Positions 59,017 to 64,000 of a stretch of DNA of 64,000 bases are shown one piece after another; position 1 is the stretch's first letter; every line of letters starts with the position of its first letter. Both the position numbers and the translations under genes were made by a program. Below the pieces are notes generated by a model. The model saw only the letters and a program-made list of their open reading frames with translations. It ran no database searches and was not told the origin of the DNA. Origin of the DNA: Cheilinus undulatus. Its lineage: Eukaryota > Chordata > Actinopteri > Labriformes > Labridae. Location of the stretch: positions 22,364,329 through 22,428,328 of the forward strand of contig NC_054877.1 in NCBI RefSeq assembly GCF_018320785.1. The letters run 5' to 3'.

Positions 59017-62000
59017 ATGGGGAATGGTATCAATAAGGTACGATCGCTTCTGTTGCACGCGACTGGTGTTGAGTCCACGTACGTGTACGTAGTCTGCATT
59101 TTGAGTGTAATTGAGGAGGTGGGGTGCTTGTCATTAGAACCTATGCCACAATTAGCAGAAGGAAAGTTGTGTGCGTCCATTAGCATGGCTTGTTTCACTT
59201 AGATAATCGCATTTAATTTATTAAGGTACAAGCAGGATTAACTGCAGGGGTTTAACTGTGAGTATTTAGCAAAATCGACTCGTTTTTTGTAAGTTTTAGG
59301 TCTTCCATTTTCCTAATGTTTGAATATAATAAACGTTTCCCATCATACACTCAAGCTTCCATTTAAGTGGGGTGATTCTAATCACTTCAGCTGCTTTTCA
59401 GGACACCATACAATCATTCTAAGACCATTTGATGCTCTGCATTGCTTCCAATAGGTCCTTCCTGATTTGTACTTGGGAAATTTTAAAGGTGAGTTCATGT
59501 GCATCTCTATATTATTCTTGTTTTGAAACTGGCTGTTAACGTGCATACCTGTCATCCTTATTTGAGTGTATTTTGTTCATTTTAGATGCCAGAGACCGAG
59601 AACAATTAGCCAGAAACAACATCACACACATCCTTTCCATTCATGACAGTGCAGCTCCCATTCTCCAGGTGAGAAACTCTTCTTGTTGATATCTTCATTC
59701 ATCTTTAATAGAGTAGTCAAGCAAATAATGCAGAATAGATCTGATTTCCAGGGACCCTCTTGGTCTGGCACTGTGCATTGCACATGACTATCCCAGACCA
59801 TAAACCGGTCTGTCAGGTTGTGCAGGATGAGTTTCCACCATGCTGCCGCCTGACTGAGCAAACACTTCTCATTTTCCAGTGAGTTACAACAAGTGGAGAA
59901 GTTTCTCACTCATGTGATAGTTGGAGAATCATGAAGAATGCCAGTCAACAACAGTTGGTTTGGTCAGTGTCCTGAATTGTGCACTTGTGTGGGTTTGAGC
60001 GTAGGCGGTTGTTCTTGCTCAGTCATTGTGGACTCTGCAGTCCTGCTTCTTTACTTTATTTTCAAGGTTAGTCACATGGATGTAAAGTTTCTGTGCAAGT
60101 GCGGAAGCAGCTTTTAGTCTAATCATGTTAGGTTAAGACATGAGTGTGTCTACAAATCAGCTTCATTCTTCAGTTGCACAGCTTGTATTTGCCTTCAGCA
60201 ACATACACATGAATCAATCTGCCACCTGCTGTGTATTGATTTGTGTTAAGTGCATTACAGGAAGTGACTGCTGCTGCTGACAGGTAACCAGTACACTTTG
60301 TCCCTCAGGAGATGACCTATCTGTGCATTTCAGCAGCTGACCTGCCCACACAAAACCTGTAAGTACCAAAAAATGTGCAGCACAGCAACACATACACACA
60401 AACACATAGAACAATGAAAGGCTGAGGCAGAAAGACAAGAGAGAGAGAGAGTACCTCATCCATTTGAGGCTGCGCTGTGTGGGCAGTGAGGCTTATTTTC
60501 TCCAAGCTAACGTGTAAATGATATGCTTTAGCAAGGTTTTACTGGGAACTTATTGTCAGACTAGATCACAGTCTCATCCAGCTTTTTGTGTGTAGTAGAC
60601 ACATGCCAGGGTTTTTACTGCAGTATACAAAACGGAGTGAAGGAATCCCACATTTGGTGCATACACCGAGGGATTCCCTGATTCACATGCATGCTTAAAA
60701 ACATTCCCATGTCAGGAAGCTTCTTTCCTGAGGAGGAAGCATAGCAGCTCAGTTTTTGCAGTTTAAGCATAAAGGTAGGTGCTGCACCTCTATTTATACC
60801 CACATCCTTACCTCCTAATTTGCACATACAAATGCACTGTACATAGTGCCCCTGCTGCTCTCTCTGCCCCTGTTGCCTCACACCTCTTATGTCACAGTGT
60901 GAGGTGTTTGAAACCTGTTCAGGGAAATATGACTCCAGCTCTCTCCAACCTGAGATGAACACGCCCCCATCCTGATCCATCCAGGATAAGAAACTAAACA
61001 GTTTGACAGGTTGGATGCCAAAATGATACACGGCATGTACAAAAAAAATATACAATAGTCTGCCTCTAGATGTGTCAGTAGGACAAATAACAGTGCTGAT
61101 AATGCTTCACTGTGGCTATGGCCTTTCATGACTCACCTTTTCTTTAAATCCCACAGAACCCAGCATTTTAAACAAAGTATAATGTTCATGCATGAGTCCC
61201 GCTTGAAGGGAGAAGGCTGCCTCGTTCACTGGTAAGACCAGCAGGGCTTGTATATTTTTATCAACGCTGGAAACAAGCTTCACTCACACACTGTTAAAGC
61301 AAGATAAGCTTCTTGAGTGACTAAACTAGCTACAGTTCTTCATCTATCTTGCTCAATTCTAAATCTAGAGCTGAAAAATGAGCTCATGTACGATGCACTC
61401 AAGTGAAGCCATGTGTATCTGCTGCACAGAGGAGATTAAATGATAAGCATGAAGCCTATTCTTGAACTTCCCAAAAACAGAGTGCTGTAACAGTAGAGCC
61501 TCATTGTGTGTTTGCAGTATAGTAGCTGACCATATGTTCACAGGGGAGAGAGTTATATTTGGGTTGACAGAGGGTCTTCTCAAAAATATACTGGAACAGG
61601 AGGCTTCTTACAAAACCTACAAGGATTCATGCTTAATGTATGGGCTAAAAATAAGGTTTTATTCTGATCAAGCTCATTTTTATAACACTATTCTCACTGT
61701 CAGTATATGTAGCCTGCCTATAGTTGCCTAATTGTGTATTCATAATAATAATATGACGTATTTTGCATAACAGAAACATGGGATTGCTTTTAATATTGCT
61801 TTACACGTATAGGATGTGTTGTTAGTATTAACAGAAGCCATAAGCTGGCATGCATCCATATATTTTACCTCCTCTGTTACTCATACCATAGAGTAATGTC
61901 TTTAGCTCCTGACTCTTTTTATCTTGTATACAGAGCTAAAAAGCAAAACACAAGCATAGTAACAGGCTTAGCTTGCCACGTTAGTGTGGGCAATGGCAGC

Positions 62001-62789
62001 ACAGCTTGTCGTAGTCTGACCTTTAAGTGACCAGACAATTGTTTTGTTTCTTGATCGCCAGAAAATGATCCCATTATCACAAGAAAACATGCTCTGTTAT
62101 CTCCAGATAATAAGATAAATTCATCTCTTACAGTGGGAAAACTAGCTTTGTTATCTTTAGATGAGGAGATAACTAAGTCAAGTTCTTGAGAAAACTTGGG
62201 AAATTAACTTATCATGGGGAAACCAGTGTTTATCTCAAGAAAAGGAGACACATAAGTCAAAATCTCATTCACAAAGAAATAATTATTACAGGAAAATGTA
62301 GTAAGTTAATTTTTAGATGCATGTCTGCTGTTTGTTTTACCCTAAATGGCTGTAATTTTTGATGGATTAATATCCTAAAACTAATTTTCTATCATAGAAT
62401 ACCATAGAAATAACGAAACATATACTCATTATTTGTATACCATTATGGAAGTTTATAATCAGCACTGGTTGAACACACAACACAACAAAAACTACCATCA
62501 CTGAGCTGCTCATGTGCATGTTAAAACACTCACTGATTATTGTTTTTACACCTAATAAAAATGGAAATGCTTTACTGTAGTTACAGAGTTTCTTGGTCAA
62601 TCCTTGTCTTTTTACAGTTTGGCCGGTGTGTCCCGCAGCGTCACCCTCGTTGTGGCTTACATCATGACAGTGACAGGACTGGGCTGGCAGGAGGCGCTGG
62701 CTGCAGTCAGAGTGGCTCGGCCCTGTGCTGGCCCTAACATTGGCTTTCAGCGGCAGCTCCAGGAGTTTGAGGTCAATCAAGCAGATCAG
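59017..62789 (+). CDS. dusp22: Dual-specificity phosphatase 22, six exons, 3' end off window
   Basis: DUSP22 (JSP1/JKAP) is a small atypical dual-specificity phosphatase acting in JNK and T-cell receptor signalling. Exons: 59017-59037, 59455-59488, 59586-59668, 60309-60358, 61157-61231 and 62618-62789, all GT-AG and in frame, giving 145 residues so far. The start MGNGINK has the Gly2 myristoylation signal. Next come LPDLYLGNFKDARD, THILSIHDSA, the general-acid D57 (SAADLPTQNLT) and the catalytic H-C88-LAGVSR94-S loop; C88, R94 and D57 sit at the same numbers as in human DUSP22. FQRQLQEFE ends exon 6. Human DUSP22 has one more segment (about 40 residues), so the last exon is beyond the window. 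NFKDARD and HDSA fit DUSP22 rather than DUSP15. Which teleost duplicate this is was not determined. Confidence 0.94.
59669..62617. other. dusp22 introns 3-5, nothing firm
   Basis: Short microsatellite-like GA runs occur near 60441-60452. No mobile-element borders were resolved. The minus-strand frame at 60615-61055 has no known family. Confidence 0.4.
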
Positions 62790-63013
62790 GTAAGGAAACT
62801 GGAAACTGAGTGGAGGTAACTTTGAGTACAGGAGAGGGGCCAATGCATTAATATCTAAATGAATAGAGCTCAACAGTGCCTGCACACTTTCTTGTCAGTT
62901 CTGGTTTTGAAATAAAATTTGTCATTCATATCCTCTGTAGACATTTCACAAAATCCTTATTACAACACTTTCAATGTATGAACCAAGCTAACCAGCTACC
63001 TGATACTCTAAAA

Positions 63014-63930
63014 CAGTGTTACTCAAGCCTTCTCAACCAAAGAGCCAAACTGTTGAAAGAAACTTTGCAAGAGCCACAATCTAAGTGGGGAAAAATGGCA
63101 AAAATAGTTTAAAGTGGCAATTAAAATAAGGTAAAGGTAGCAAAAATGGTCAAAAAGTGGCAACAAAGTGGCAGAAATGTGTGAAAAAGGGCAAAATTGG
63201 CGTAATATGGCAAACAACTTGGTGAAAAGTGGCAAAAATAGGGAGAAAATGGCAAAAGTGGTTAAAAAGTGACAAAAAATAAGTTACAAGTGGCAAAATG
63301 GTCTAAAAGCAGCAAACACATATCAAAAATGTGTGAAAAGTGACTAAAATGGACAAAGAACAGCAAAAAGTTACAATAATGGGTATAAAGGGCAAAATTG
63401 GTATGAAATGGTAAAAATATGGGTGAAAAGTGGCTAAAATGGGGAGAAAGTGGCAAAAATTGGTAAAAAAAAAAAAAGAGTCATAGGTGGTTAAAATTTT
63501 CAAAAAGCGGCAAACATAAAAACTGAGTGAAAAATGACTCAACTGGACAAAAAGCAGCAAAAAGTGGCAAACAATGGGAAAAAAAGCGGCATTTTATAGC
63601 AAAAGGCAGCTTAAATAGATGAAACACTGCAAAAATTGATTTAAAGTTGCAAAAAATGGAAATAAGGGGCAAAATTGCAAATAAGGACAATTGAAATATA
63701 AAGACAAAAAATATGGTTTACAATTAAGTTTGACATTTAAAGTCTACTGTTTAAGTGTGGGAAGCAAACTGATTATGACTTGTGACTTGCAATGGATAAA
63801 TTCTGAGGTCAAAGTTTCCCTTTTTTAAGGTTTTCTGGGGGAATAATATTTTAAAATAAGATGTATAAGAGCCACAAATCATCACAAAAGAGCCACATGT
63901 GGCTCTAGAGCCACGTGTTGAGTAACACTG
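63014..63930. mobile_element. hAT-like element enclosing a degenerate minisatellite
   Basis: The ends are inverted: CAGTGTTACTCAAGCC at the left and, inverted, CAGTGTTACTCAACACG at the right. The flanks ctctaaaa and ctttaaat fit an 8-base duplication with two changes. AGAGCC and CCACATGTGGCTCT words lie near the right end. From about 63080 to 63690 the interior is an irregular array of aaagtggcaaaaatgg-like units, almost free of C on this strand. No transposase is present. It lies in the dusp22 intron after exon 6. Confidence 0.7.
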
Positions 63931-64000
63931 CTTTAAATATTTGATTTGGTGCAAAAATAGCATTTGAAAACAGAAAGAAAGTTAAAGGTACAGGTCTGTA

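Noticed and set aside
63023-63690. A series of minus-strand frames rich in Phe, His and Ser
   Set aside because: They are translations of the minisatellite inside the hAT element; the low-complexity composition follows from the repeat.
1-64000. Prokaryotic-type systems (CRISPR arrays, operons, phage or defence islands)
   Set aside because: Exon-intron genes, vertebrate proteins and fish repeats account for the window; no spaced direct-repeat array or gene cluster of that kind is present.

Overview
This window is vertebrate genomic DNA, almost certainly from a ray-finned (teleost) fish. The genes are split into many exons with consensus splice sites. The proteins match vertebrate families, and the spaces between are packed with fish-type repeats: Tc1/mariner, hAT, Harbinger-like and TTAA elements, tRNA-derived SINEs and a jockey-group LINE. 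There is no sign of operons, CRISPR arrays, prokaryotic genes or stand-alone RNA genes.

Layout. (1) 980-1357, minus strand: three 5' coding exons of a meprin beta-like astacin metalloprotease; the catalytic part lies off the left edge. (2) About 1.4-25.7 kb: a long gene-free, repeat-rich stretch. It includes a three-layer nest of DNA transposons (4.5-7.0 kb), a broken LINE (7.0-10.4 kb) and two copies of a hairpin-ended repeat (3.6 and 16.8 kb). (3) 27114-40532, plus strand: a complete five-coding-exon neuropsin-group opsin of 449 residues. It keeps the retinal-binding lysine, but the usual D/ERY motif at the end of helix 3 reads V-C-F. Its introns hold hAT elements, a Harbinger-like element, SINEs and a Tc1/mariner MITE. 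(4) 40.6-47.2 kb: convergent intergenic space with repeats. (5) 47192-56059, minus strand: a complete ten-coding-exon ripk1 (kinase, RHIM, death domain), with a 5' non-coding exon near 56.35-56.5 kb. (6) 59017 to beyond the right edge, plus strand: dusp22, a dual-specificity phosphatase, six exons of which reach 62789. The window ends in a hAT-like element (63014-63930) built around a degenerate minisatellite.

Functional relations. The genes are ordinary separate vertebrate loci. ripk1 (death-receptor and NF-kB signalling) and dusp22 (JNK and T-cell signalling) are divergent neighbours; human RIPK1 and DUSP22 both lie at 6p25. The opsin and the meprin recall the OPN5/MEP1A neighbourhood of human chromosome 6 and the MEP1B locus on 18. 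I did not find a new multi-gene system. The most notable points are the opsin's altered G-protein motif, two plausible donor sites and a shifted caspase-like site in ripk1, and the repeat architecture. All splice models were read by eye, without alignment or RNA data.
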